NCBI RefSeq assembly: GCF_029893965.1 | Contig: NZ_JARXXP010000040.1 | Span: 1 to 38,658 of the forward strand | DNA length: 38,658 nt | Origin: Paenibacillus sp. PastM-3 | GTDB taxonomy: Bacteria > Bacillota > Bacilli > Paenibacillales > Paenibacillaceae | Direction of reading: 5' to 3' | Shown here: piece by piece, positions 30,904 through 38,143 of the stretch | How the letters are laid out: the number at the start of each line of letters is the position of its first letter | How positions within the stretch are numbered: position 1 is the stretch's first letter | The notes under the pieces: model-generated | The model's input: the letters and a program-made list of their open reading frames with translations, nothing else | Database searches by the model: none | Told to the model about the DNA's origin: nothing | Program-made: the position numbers and the translations under genes

Positions 30904-31285
30904 ATCAACTCAAGGGAACCTTACACCGCTAGAAGGAACGTCTGACGGGAAGCAACATTTTATCCGCAGCAATCCTGAGCAGCTGTAATCCCTGGGCTTG
31001 AGACTATATCTTTGATTCTGGCGCTAAAGCTTTCAATCCATCCCCGAACGAAATGGTATGAGCTTCTTAAAGCTCGAAGGTTGAACAGCAGTCCACTCGT
31101 GGCAGAGGATGAATTAGAGAAGATTTACCGCTCAGGATAGGCAAATTTACTGCCGCCTCGGACGATTTCTACCCGGCTGAGTTCAAAGAGTGTAGGATAA
31201 GGAGTCTGAGCATAACATGGGTATAGTGCAAACAACGTAAGCCTCTATTATTGATGCAAATCAATGATAGGGGTTTACTTGTGTT
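30904..31285 (+). ncRNA. Candidate structured noncoding RNA or long leader
   Basis: About 380 nt between a good promoter and a strong terminator with no credible coding frame on either strand. Visible pairings include CTCAAG (30909-30914) with CTTGAG (30997-31002) enclosing a roughly 95-nt domain, CCTT/AAGG inside it, GAGCTT-CTTA-AAGCTC (31060-31075), and the terminal 19-pair stem. It is not RNase P RNA, tmRNA, 6S, SRP RNA or a T-box as far as I can recognise. The next gene starts 120 nt beyond the terminator, so it is either an independent small RNA or a leader with a regulatory terminator. Confidence 0.5.
31237..31284 (+). terminator. Terminator of the candidate noncoding RNA
   Basis: GTAAGCCTCTATTATTGAT, GCAA loop, ATCAATGATAGGGGTTTAC: 19 consecutive pairs including three G-U, followed by TTGTGTTT. 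Confidence 0.75.
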
Positions 31286-31402
31286 TCGCGGCCATTTTCC
31301 CTGCAGACCGGGCAGCTGTCCAGTCACATCCCCTAAGGCATGAATATCCTGGTTATTATGCCTATGTCTGAAACCGGGATAACCATATGCAGGGATGTGA
31401 TC

Positions 31403-32182
31403 ATGATGAACAGCAGGATCTGGAGACAAAAAAGCACAGAGGTAGCACCGTTATCCGCAGAAGCAGAAAATCCTCCGGGCAGTACCAGCTTTAAGAGCAA
31501 GTCATATAGTCAAAAGCCCACAGACAGCAGCACAAAAGTAACAGAAAAAAGGTTAAAGCCCACCATTGTCAGATCCTCACGCACTGGTAAGCAATATAAG
31601 CACACAAGCGGCACCACCCATCGCACCGGAAAACGTCTCAAACGTTCAACCCGTACCTCCTGTAAACCTGGAAAACACCGTAAACGCTCACCCCAAACGC
31701 TTCTTCGTACCCCAAAACGCCTGAAACGCCCAGCCGGCAGGTCTCAATCTGCAAAATCGTACATTTACCGGGACCCCCGTTATGGCTTCACGCTAAAGCT
31801 CCCCCGCTCCTGGAAAATCTATACTGCGGTTGAGCGGAGCAACCGGCTGGAGGATGCAGAATACGGCGTATTTTTCCGCTTTAAATACAAGGGGAAATTA
31901 TATGATGATGTCCTGAGCCTGTTCGTCTTCAAAATGACCCTGAAGCAGTGGCATGACGAAGGATATGACGATTCCCCATACGGCTTCCTGGCCGCCCGGG
32001 GCGGAAGAATTTATGCCTACACGGTGCCGGAGGAGCTGCCGGGTGAGTTCCTCAACAAATCCGGTGACGACTATGATTATAAGAAATACGGCCGGGAGAT
32101 CCGCCTGTTGAAACGCATGGTCAATGATGAAGTTCCGCAGATTGTAAAAACCTTCACCCTAAAGCGCCAGTCCGGTCGCTGA
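31403..32182 (+). CDS. Basic-repeat protein with C-terminal PsbP/lipase-like domain, unknown function
   Basis: A 259-residue, strongly basic protein. Residues 1-45 are Ser/Thr/Lys-rich. Residues 46-115 are five consecutive 14-residue repeats of the shape (R)TGKRLKR followed by seven variable residues (VTEKRLKP, RTGKQYKH, RTGKRLKR, KPGKHRKR, RTPKRLKR). Residues 118-259 form a folded domain beginning YIYRDPRYGFTLKLPRSW and ending IVKTFTLKRQ; this opening is common in Paenibacillus lipoproteins and PsbP-like domains. No signal peptide is visible, which is odd for that domain. The start is ATG with AGGGA 7 nt upstream. It follows the candidate noncoding RNA. I do not recognise a function; nucleic-acid or polyanion binding by the repeats is conjecture. 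Confidence 0.7.
   Translation: MMNSRIWRQKSTEVAPLSAEAENPPGSTSFKSKSYSQKPTDSSTKVTEKRLKPTIVRSSRTGKQYKHTSGTTHRTGKRLKRSTRTSCKPGKHRKRSPQTLLRTPKRLKRPAGRSQSAKSYIYRDPRYGFTLKLPRSWKIYTAVERSNRLEDAEYGVFFRFKYKGKLYDDVLSLFVFKMTLKQWHDEGYDDSPYGFLAARGGRIYAYTVPEELPGEFLNKSGDDYDYKKYGREIRLLKRMVNDEVPQIVKTFTLKRQSGR
31538..31747 (+). repeat. Five in-frame 42-nt repeats
   Basis: Encodes five 14-residue basic repeats with exact spacing (5 x 42 = 210 nt). DNA identity between units is only moderate, so the array is old or under protein-level selection. Confidence 0.75.
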
Positions 32183-32227
32183 GCATTGTCGCCGGCTGTT
32201 ACAGAACCAGCCTTGCTACACAAAAAG

Positions 32228-32261
32228 AAAGAGGCAGCTGAACCCGTTCAGCCGCCTCTTT
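32228..32261. terminator. Bidirectional terminator
   Basis: AAAGAGGCAGCTGAA pairs with TTCAGCCGCCTCTTT. The minus-strand side continues CTTTTTG and ends the metallophosphoesterase gene; the plus-strand side serves the basic-repeat gene. Confidence 0.8.
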
Positions 32262-32265
32262 ACCG

Positions 32266-33516
32266 TTAGTGAGTCAGTGTAAATTCATCCAGCTTAATGC
32301 CGTCCACATCGTAGGCCTGGTAGCTCAGCACCTTGCCGCTGATGGTAATACCCGCAAACATCGCCTTGTTGTTCTGGAAATGGACAGCATGGTAGAACTG
32401 GTCTTCTTTTTTCTCATTGAACTTGTTGCCGGAAGCATTCGTAACTACATAGACCGTACCTCTGGCCGCCCCTGCGGTCTTTTGCTTCTCTGTGACAACC
32501 TTCCCGCCCAGCAGCGGATAAGACCGCGAATACTCATGGTTATGTCCCTGCAGCACGAGATCAACCTCGTATTTATCAAAAAGCTCTACCCAGTCGTCCA
32601 GCTTCTTATAGGTATTGCCTCCATAAGCCGGACGGTGCATCGCAACAATTTTCCAGGCCTTGTCCGTGCCGGCCAGATCCTTTTTCAGCCATTCGGTCTG
32701 CTTTTTCAAATTGCTCTCCGTGTTCAGTACGGTAACATGCACCGGCCCATAGTCGAAGGAGTACGACGTACCGGCAAGTGATCCTTTGGCCCCGTTATCC
32801 GGAACATTGAAGTGGGAAGTGAATTCGGCCGCCTGTTCATCCACTTCATCGTGGTTGCCTGTTACCGGCATCAGGGGAATACGGGTAACGATACTATCAA
32901 CATTGCTGAAAAAGCTGTTCCACGCCGCAGAATCCCCTGCTTCCTCCGTAAAATCCCCATTGTGCACAATAAACTGTGCTTCCGGAAAGGTCTCAAACGC
33001 CTTGTTCAGCGTCCGCCCCCAAACCGCAAAATCCGCCGCCGTAATCCCTTGCGAGTCGGTCACATTAATAAAGGCTACCTCGTCAGTGTCCGCTTCTGCG
33101 GTCGTAAAGCTTGCCGCAGCACTCCACTCCCCATCCTCTCCTGAACCTGCACGGTAGGTGTACACGGTACCCGGCTCAAGCCCGCTGACCTCTGCTTTAT
33201 GCACGCCTCTTTTTCCTTTGTCAGTCTTGATTGTTGTATCTTCCGCCTGCACCCTCATTACTGAATCAGCGTCAAAAGAGGCATTCTCCCCCTTTACAAC
33301 CTCCAGCCGCCCGGCAGCGGCAGCATCCTCTGTATACCAGGTGAAAGCGCGGCCCGTTCCCTCATCCCCCTTAAATGTAGTTACCAGATTATACGGGGTT
33401 CCCGGTAACCGCCCGACTTCTGCCCGCTCCGTCTTCAGTCTTTCGAACGCTACTGCCACCAATATTAACATTAAAAAAATAATTCCGATGATGAGCACGA
33501 TTTTCAAATCCTTCAC
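32266..33516 (-). CDS. Membrane-anchored metallophosphoesterase with purple acid phosphatase-like N-domain
   Basis: A 416-residue protein. Residues 5-25 are a hydrophobic anchor (IVLIIGIIFLMLILVAVAF), so the enzyme faces outside. Residues 35-140 form an Fn3-like purple acid phosphatase N-domain (AFTWYTEDAAAAGRLEV, GLEPGTVYTYRAG). The catalytic calcineurin-like domain follows with INVTDSQG, VHNGDFTEEAG, PVTGNHDE, IVAMHRPAYGG and LQGHNHEYSR, giving all expected metal ligands (D, GD, GNHD/E, H, GHxH). It hydrolyses phosphate esters of unknown identity. Start is GTG with CAGGAGG 7 nt upstream. It is divergent from the VTC-DUF4956-cotH operon. Confidence 0.9.
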   Translation of the reverse strand: MKDLKIVLIIGIIFLMLILVAVAFERLKTERAEVGRLPGTPYNLVTTFKGDEGTGRAFTWYTEDAAAAGRLEVVKGENASFDADSVMRVQAEDTTIKTDKGKRGVHKAEVSGLEPGTVYTYRAGSGEDGEWSAAASFTTAEADTDEVAFINVTDSQGITAADFAVWGRTLNKAFETFPEAQFIVHNGDFTEEAGDSAAWNSFFSNVDSIVTRIPLMPVTGNHDEVDEQAAEFTSHFNVPDNGAKGSLAGTSYSFDYGPVHVTVLNTESNLKKQTEWLKKDLAGTDKAWKIVAMHRPAYGGNTYKKLDDWVELFDKYEVDLVLQGHNHEYSRSYPLLGGKVVTEKQKTAGAARGTVYVVTNASGNKFNEKKEDQFYHAVHFQNNKAMFAGITISGKVLSYQAYDVDGIKLDEFTLTH

Positions 33517-33553
33517 ACGGGTCCCTCCTGAAAACTACTTTACTGTGTTTACA

Positions 33554-33583
33554 AAGATAGCCTCCATTAAGCCTCAAAGTCAA
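33554..33583 (-). promoter_or_regulatory. Promoter of the metallophosphoesterase gene
   Basis: On the minus strand TTGACT (33583-33578), 17-18 bp, CTATCT/TATCTT (33560-33554), about 40 nt before the start. Confidence 0.6.
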
Positions 33584-33641
33584 CTTCACCTTCTTTATTG
33601 TGTTCGGAATTCGCGACTTTTGTTAACGCAGTGTAAAAACT

Positions 33642-33681
33642 TTCAGCTAACGTTCAGCCGGATTTAAGACAATCATAAGGT
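33642..33681 (+). promoter_or_regulatory. Direct repeat and promoter region of the VTC-DUF4956-cotH operon
   Basis: TTCAGC-N5-TTCAGC (33642-33647 and 33653-33658) is an 11-bp-spaced direct repeat, typical of sites for OmpR/PhoB-type response regulators. The second copy takes the -35 position and a poor -10 (TAAGGT, 33676-33681) follows 17 bp later. This implies activator dependence. Confidence 0.5.
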
Positions 33682-33742
33682 CTGTCCCGTACGATGGGTA
33701 CTGTGAATGAAGGTTACTTTTGAGAGAGAAACGAGGTGTGAA

Positions 33743-34456
33743 ATGAGTAAACTACTGCAATTCCGGCATGAGCTGAAATTTTTTATTAACTATCATCAAT
33801 ATCTGATCCTGCGCCAGCGCCTGCACAGCCTGATGGATGCGGACCAGAATGCCGATGACGGCGGGGAGTATCATATCCGGAGCCTTTATTTTGATGATAT
33901 GCATAATACAGCCCTTGCTGAAAAGCTAGGTGGCCTGAGGGAACGTGCCAAATACCGGATCCGGATCTACAACGTTCAGGATCATGTCATCCATTTCGAG
34001 AAAAAAATCAAAAGGGACGATTATATCGCCAAAATCAAAGAGCCGCTCACCCGCGAAATGTACGACCAGATCATGGCCGGCAACTATGAGGTGCTGAATA
34101 TTCCATCCAGCCCGCTGTTTATGGAGCTGTACAATCAGATGCGCCATAACCTGCTTCGTCCCAAGGTGATCGTCGATTATGTGCGTGAGCCCTATGTCTG
34201 CCATAACGGCAATGTGCGGATTACGTTTGACAAGGAGCTGCGGACCGGGCTGCATGCTACGGATATTTTTGATCAGGAGCTGCGGCCAGTCCGGGCGCTG
34301 GATGAGAACTTTATTATTTTCGAGGTCAAATTCGACGAATACATTCCGGAGTACATCCGGATCGCGCTGCAGCTGGAAGGCTTGAACCGGCAGTCTGCTT
34401 CGAAGTATGTGATTTGCCGTAAATTTTTGAAGACCAATACTTGGGAGGATTATTAA
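33743..34456 (+). CDS. VTC-domain polyphosphate polymerase-like protein
   Basis: A 237-residue cytoplasmic protein of the CYTH/VTC family, the tunnel fold that in yeast Vtc4 makes polyphosphate from ATP. The expected charged tunnel residues are visible: RHELKFFI (Glu/Lys on strand 1), YHIRSLYFDD, ERAKYRIRIYN, HFEKKIKRDDYIAKI, RPKVIVDYVREPY, NVRITFDKELRTG and FEVKFDEYIPEYI (Glu/Lys on the last strands). No SPX domain or membrane segment is present, unlike yeast Vtc4. The start at 33743 has GAGGTG 5 nt upstream and replaces an in-frame ATG 36 nt earlier. It is the first gene of a tight operon with DUF4956 (2-nt gap) and cotH (17-nt gap). Polymerase activity is inferred from the family. Confidence 0.85.
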   Translation: MSKLLQFRHELKFFINYHQYLILRQRLHSLMDADQNADDGGEYHIRSLYFDDMHNTALAEKLGGLRERAKYRIRIYNVQDHVIHFEKKIKRDDYIAKIKEPLTREMYDQIMAGNYEVLNIPSSPLFMELYNQMRHNLLRPKVIVDYVREPYVCHNGNVRITFDKELRTGLHATDIFDQELRPVRALDENFIIFEVKFDEYIPEYIRIALQLEGLNRQSASKYVICRKFLKTNTWEDY

Positions 34457-34458
34457 AA

Positions 34459-35196
34459 ATGAGCTTTGTATCTACTCTGGCTGCTGCGGGAACAACGGCG
34501 GCACAAGCCAACGACACGGCAACAACCTTTTCCGATATGATCAAAAATTCGGTAGTGGACAATTTTGTATCCGACATCAGCATCTCCAAAATCCTGATTA
34601 CACTCGGAGTTGCTTTTCTGATCGGCTTCTTTATCTACCTGCTCTATAAGCGGGTGTTCAGCGGAGTGCTCTATTCCAAAAGCTTCAACGTTTCGCTCAT
34701 GGGCATGACCATGATCACCGCCACCGTTATTATTGCGATTAACTCGAACCTGGTGCTGTCGCTCGGGATGGTCGGCGCCCTGTCCATTGTCCGGTTCAGA
34801 ACGCCGATTAAAGATCCGACTGACCTGATCTTCCTGTTCTGGGCGGCGGTTGCGGGAATTGTGACCGGAGCCGGCTTTTTCACGCTGGCTATTGTCGGCT
34901 CGGTCATTATCGGCCTGATTCTGTTCCTGTTCATCAAGCGCTCGTCCGTGGAAACCCCGTACCTGCTGGTTATTAATTGCGAGGGTGACGACAGCGAACG
35001 CGAGGTGCACAGCCATCTGAACAAATCGGTGAAACGCTACAACGTGAAGCAAAAGACCGTCACTAAAGGCAATATTGAACTGACGCTTGAGCTCCGGCTG
35101 GACGACAAGGAAGGCGGCTTCGTCAACACCGTCTCCGATATTACCGGTGTCAAAAATGCCCTGCTGCTCAGCTACAGCGGCGACTACGTATCCTGA
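34459..35196 (+). CDS. DUF4956 membrane protein
   Basis: A 245-residue protein. After a short polar N-terminus (residues 1-38) come about five hydrophobic segments (roughly 40-65, 75-92, 95-112, 121-140, 143-163). They enclose the conserved GMVGALSIVRFRTPIKDP motif, then there is a cytoplasmic alpha/beta domain (about 165-245, LLVINCEGDDSEREVH, IELTLELRLDD). This is the DUF4956 layout; function has not been described to my knowledge. GGGAGG lies 11 nt before the ATG, in the end of the VTC gene. Constant linkage to VTC suggests it partners the polymerase, possibly as the membrane path for its product (inference). Confidence 0.85.
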   Translation: MSFVSTLAAAGTTAAQANDTATTFSDMIKNSVVDNFVSDISISKILITLGVAFLIGFFIYLLYKRVFSGVLYSKSFNVSLMGMTMITATVIIAINSNLVLSLGMVGALSIVRFRTPIKDPTDLIFLFWAAVAGIVTGAGFFTLAIVGSVIIGLILFLFIKRSSVETPYLLVINCEGDDSEREVHSHLNKSVKRYNVKQKTVTKGNIELTLELRLDDKEGGFVNTVSDITGVKNALLLSYSGDYVS

Positions 35197-35213
35197 GGAA
35201 AGGCGGTGCCGAG

Positions 35214-37031
35214 ATGAAAGCAAGAGGTAAGCCGTTCCTCCTGATGGTGTGCTGCCTGCTGCTGGCTGCCGCTTTGGCCGGATGTCAGCCGGATAATAAC
35301 GATGCTGATGGAAATACCCAGGACCGGGTGGTCTCGAATGAGGAGCAGAGTCTGGATACCGAGGTGTTCCCGAAAGACAAAGTGGTGGATGTACGGATTA
35401 CGATTGATCCGGATGATTTCCAGGACATGCTGGACAATGCCAGCGCCGAGGAATACAAAGCAGCATCGGTAGAATACAACGGGATCAAAATGGACAATGT
35501 AGGCATCCGGACCAAGGGGAATTTAAGCCTGCGCAGTGTTGTACAGATGAGCGATTCGGACCGTTACAGCTTCAAGATTTCTTTTGACGAATATGTAAAT
35601 CAGAACCTGTTCGGTATAACCAAAATCAACCTCAACAATAACTACAGTGATGCTTCTTATATGCGTGAGTTTCTCACCTATGAGCTTGCCGAAACCATGG
35701 GCCTGCCGACGCCAAAATACTCCTTCGTTAACATTTATGTCAACGATGAGCTGAAGGGCTTCTATCTCGCGGTGGAGCAGATTGGCGATGCTTATCTGGA
35801 GCGCAACTTCGGCAACTCCTATGGCGCGCTGTATAAAGGGGTTATGACCGGACAAGGCAGCGACCTGACCTGGCTCGGTGACGATACCTCCCTCTATACG
35901 GGCCTTGAGATGAAGTCGGAAAAATCGAACAACGATATTCTGCTCGATATGCTGGATGAGCTGAACAACGGCACCGACTATGAGAAATACATCAATGTCG
36001 ATAACGCCCTCGGCTACATTGCCCTGAATGCCGTGACCGGCAATATGGACAGCTATCTCGGCAGCAACAAGCAGAACTATTACCTGTACGAGGATGACGG
36101 CGTCTTCTCGATTCTGCCGTGGGACTACAACATGGCCTTCGGCGGCCTGGGCGGCTCCGACGTCATGATTGACGAGCCGACCCAAGGCGCACTCTCCGAG
36201 CGTCCGCTGATAGCGAAGCTGCTGGCAAATGACGAGTACAAAGCGAAATATCACGCAATCATCCGGCAGATGATCGACGGATACCTGCAGGATGACACCT
36301 TCCAGGCCCGGATGGATGAGCTTGATCAGATGATCTCCAGCTATGTGAAGGCTGATCCTTCCGCCTTCTATACCTTTGAGCAGTATGAGAGCGGCATCCA
36401 GTCCGTGAAGACCTTCATGTCGACGATGGCCGCGAGTGTCTCCGGCCAGCTCGACGGCACTATCGCCTCTAGCGGCGACGGCTCCGGCAGCGGCGGGGGC
36501 ATGGGCGGCGGCGGGGGCATGGGCGGCGGCGCAGGTATGGGCGGTGGCGGCGGGTTTGGCGCTGCGCCGGGCGGTGGCACGGCTGGCGGCGATGCGGCGA
36601 CCGCGCAGGGCAACGGCGCGGCGCGGCAAGGGCAGGCGCCAGCGCAAGGGCAGAGCGCCGCTGATGGGCTGGCGGCGCAGGGCGGTGCCGCGCAAGGCAA
36701 TGGCGCGCCGACGCAGGGCGGTGCCGCGCAAGGCGGTGCCGCGCAAGGGCAGAGCTGGCCGGACGGCCAGTACGGCGGCCCGGCCATCCCCGAGGGCGGC
36801 AACGGCCCCGGCGGGGACATGGCCGGTGGCGGCCGTGATTTCGGCGGCGGCATGGGCGGCGGCTTCGGCGGCGGTATGGGCGGCGGCTTTGGTGGCGGCG
36901 ACTTCGGCGGCGCACCTGGCAGCACCCAGCAGCAAGGCAGCACCAGCGAAGCCATCACCACCGGCGTAGCGATAATTGTTCTCCTTCTCGCCGCGGCGTT
37001 CGTTACGTTTTATAAGCGGAAGCGGCTATAG
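35214..37031 (+). CDS. cotH: CotH-family protein kinase-like lipoprotein
   Basis: A 605-residue lipoprotein: signal peptide with lipobox LAGC (Cys23 or near). Residues about 50-410 form the CotH kinase domain. IRTKGNLSLRSV, FKISFDEYVN and KINLNNNYSDASYMREFLTYEL are family blocks. The putative catalytic Asp279 (GNMDSY) and metal Asp304 (PWDYNMAFGG) are 25 apart, close to the D228/D251 pair of B. subtilis CotH. Residues about 422-575 are Gly/Ala/Gln-rich low complexity, followed by a transmembrane segment (GVAIIVLLLAAAFVTFYKRKRL). The protein is thus anchored at both ends outside the membrane. B. subtilis CotH phosphorylates coat proteins; the phosphate donor available outside is an open question here. 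Third gene of the operon, followed by a terminator. Confidence 0.88.
   Translation: MKARGKPFLLMVCCLLLAAALAGCQPDNNDADGNTQDRVVSNEEQSLDTEVFPKDKVVDVRITIDPDDFQDMLDNASAEEYKAASVEYNGIKMDNVGIRTKGNLSLRSVVQMSDSDRYSFKISFDEYVNQNLFGITKINLNNNYSDASYMREFLTYELAETMGLPTPKYSFVNIYVNDELKGFYLAVEQIGDAYLERNFGNSYGALYKGVMTGQGSDLTWLGDDTSLYTGLEMKSEKSNNDILLDMLDELNNGTDYEKYINVDNALGYIALNAVTGNMDSYLGSNKQNYYLYEDDGVFSILPWDYNMAFGGLGGSDVMIDEPTQGALSERPLIAKLLANDEYKAKYHAIIRQMIDGYLQDDTFQARMDELDQMISSYVKADPSAFYTFEQYESGIQSVKTFMSTMAASVSGQLDGTIASSGDGSGSGGGMGGGGGMGGGAGMGGGGGFGAAPGGGTAGGDAATAQGNGAARQGQAPAQGQSAADGLAAQGGAAQGNGAPTQGGAAQGGAAQGQSWPDGQYGGPAIPEGGNGPGGDMAGGGRDFGGGMGGGFGGGMGGGFGGGDFGGAPGSTQQQGSTSEAITTGVAIIVLLLAAAFVTFYKRKRL
36480..36930 (+). 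repeat. GC-rich Gly/Ala/Gln low-complexity tract in cotH
   Basis: Runs of GGC-GGC-(ATG/TTC)-GGC and CAG-GGC-type codons encode GGGMGG, GGFGGG and AAQGGA blocks. The tract is far richer in GC than the flanking gene and prone to length change by slippage. Confidence 0.75.
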
Positions 37032-37067
37032 ACTGGCCAGTTGGAAGTTAACACTAGATAAAAAATG

Positions 37068-37104
37068 AATACACCTCGGACGAACTATCGTCTGAGGTGT
37101 ATTT
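37068..37104 (+). terminator. Terminator of the VTC-DUF4956-cotH operon
   Basis: AATACACCTCGGACG pairs with CGTCTGAGGTGTATT, followed by TATGTTCTTTTT. Confidence 0.8.
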
Positions 37105-37129
37105 ATGTTCTTTTTCCAAGCTCAGGCAC

Positions 37130-37320
37130 ATTTAGTTGGATAATCGCCACCTAATTTCATCATTTCCTATCATTTCTAAGATTTAGGTGGAAAATCGTCA
37201 CTTATTTAGGACCTAAAGACCCTTTTGCCGCGAAAACAGTGAAACTAAGTGTCCTTTTTCCATCTAATATTCTCTCACCTGCAGTTTAATAAGAATTAGA
37301 TGGCGATTTTCCACTTAGTA
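37130..37320. repeat. Intergenic repeat island B: short quasi-palindromic units
   Basis: Four related units of about 28 nt at 37130-37157, 37180-37207, 37241-37270 and 37293-37320, shaped roughly TTTAGGTGGAAAATCG-CCACTTA, some in inverted order. Spacers alternate 22, 33 and 22 nt. The 33-nt spacer contains TTTTGCCGCGAAAACAG and the last contains ACCTGCAGTTTA (37277-37288), both found in the same roles in island A at 10.7-10.9 kb. No gene lies in 37105-37340. Confidence 0.65.
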
Positions 37321-37340
37321 TTAATCCGCCGATCCGCCTT

Positions 37341-37841
37341 CTAAAATCCATCTTCATCAACAGGCACTATTATCTTTGAATTTTGAAAAATCCGTACAGC
37401 GTACTGTTTACCAGTTTGTACCTCAACATATCCCGGGGCTAATTTATATGTACTAATTGCACTATTATCATCAACCAAAACTTTGTCCATGGATCGGTAC
37501 TCTGGCTGCCGGCTTAATACAGCAACATTTGTTTCCCGATATCCTGAGATAATATCCTTTATTAACAGGTACGTGCTCTGTGCTGTTACAAGGACCAACA
37601 AAAACGCTAACAGGGTTAACAGAAAAAGCATTGCCTTTTTCCAGACTTTATTTAATAGCTGTTTATTGCGAATGATGGATAACGGTAATTCAACAGTCAG
37701 CGCATATAGGACAAACAATCCACCAAACATCTCATATAGTAATATCCTTCTTTCTAGTAAAGCATATTTAATTAATATGACTGAGAACAATATAATTGAA
37801 ATCAAAATATACAATATCCTAATTTTATTTCTTATTCTCAC
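37341..37841 (-). CDS. Small membrane protein of unknown function
   Basis: A 166-residue protein with three hydrophobic segments (about 8-26, 36-57 and 70-95), then an extracytoplasmic or cytoplasmic tail (96-166) ending VRIFQNSKIIVPVDEDGF. No family recognised. Start is GTG with AGAGGG 8 nt upstream, inside the end of the upstream zinc-ribbon-like gene; the two overlap by 17 nt, so they are co-translated. AT-rich composition and codon use differ from the GC-rich cotH gene next to it. Confidence 0.65.
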   Translation of the reverse strand: MRIRNKIRILYILISIILFSVILIKYALLERRILLYEMFGGLFVLYALTVELPLSIIRNKQLLNKVWKKAMLFLLTLLAFLLVLVTAQSTYLLIKDIISGYRETNVAVLSRQPEYRSMDKVLVDDNSAISTYKLAPGYVEVQTGKQYAVRIFQNSKIIVPVDEDGF

Positions 37842-38106
37842 TTAGAGACCCTCTTACACTTTGAAGTTGTCTGACCGGGTTCCAATCTTTAGGCAGTTTC
37901 CTGCCCTCGGAAAACCACAAATACCCTCCGCTTATCCAATCCTCTCTCCATTTCTCGTATACGTTTATTCCATCCCTTATATCGTCATCATCAAACCCAT
38001 AATGAAAGCCGCAACACAGACAGATCTCATCAGATGAAATACCTCTTTCATCTACAGGCGGCTCATACAATTGTCCGTAACCACACACAAGACATAGATT
38101 CTGCAT
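37825..38106 (-). CDS. Small zinc-ribbon-like protein
   Basis: A 93-residue protein with two CxxC knuckles: CLVCGYGQLYEPP (Cys5, Cys8) and EICLCCGFHYGFDDDD (Cys29-Cys33 region). This suggests a zinc ribbon at the N-terminus. The rest (YEKWREDWISGGYLWFSEGRK) resembles small Bacillales proteins found in immunity or toxin-related clusters, but I cannot name a family with certainty. GAGGAGGTAGC precedes the ATG. It is the first gene of a pair with the membrane protein downstream. Confidence 0.7.
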   Translation of the reverse strand: MQNLCLVCGYGQLYEPPVDERGISSDEICLCCGFHYGFDDDDIRDGINVYEKWREDWISGGYLWFSEGRKLPKDWNPVRQLQSVRGSLSENKK

Positions 38107-38143
38107 GCTACCTCCTCATCAAGCGTTCTTTAAAGGTACTTCA

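Noticed and set aside
30945..31015. Cobalamin riboswitch
   Set aside because: GGGAAGC...ATCCGC...GCTGTAA vaguely recalls the cobalamin core, but there is no B12 box, no GGTG/CCGC pairing partners, and the downstream gene is not B12-related.
35523..36935. Long minus-strand ORFs opposite cotH, including an Ala/Pro-rich one
   Set aside because: Produced by the GC-rich glycine tract and codon bias of cotH; no independent signals.
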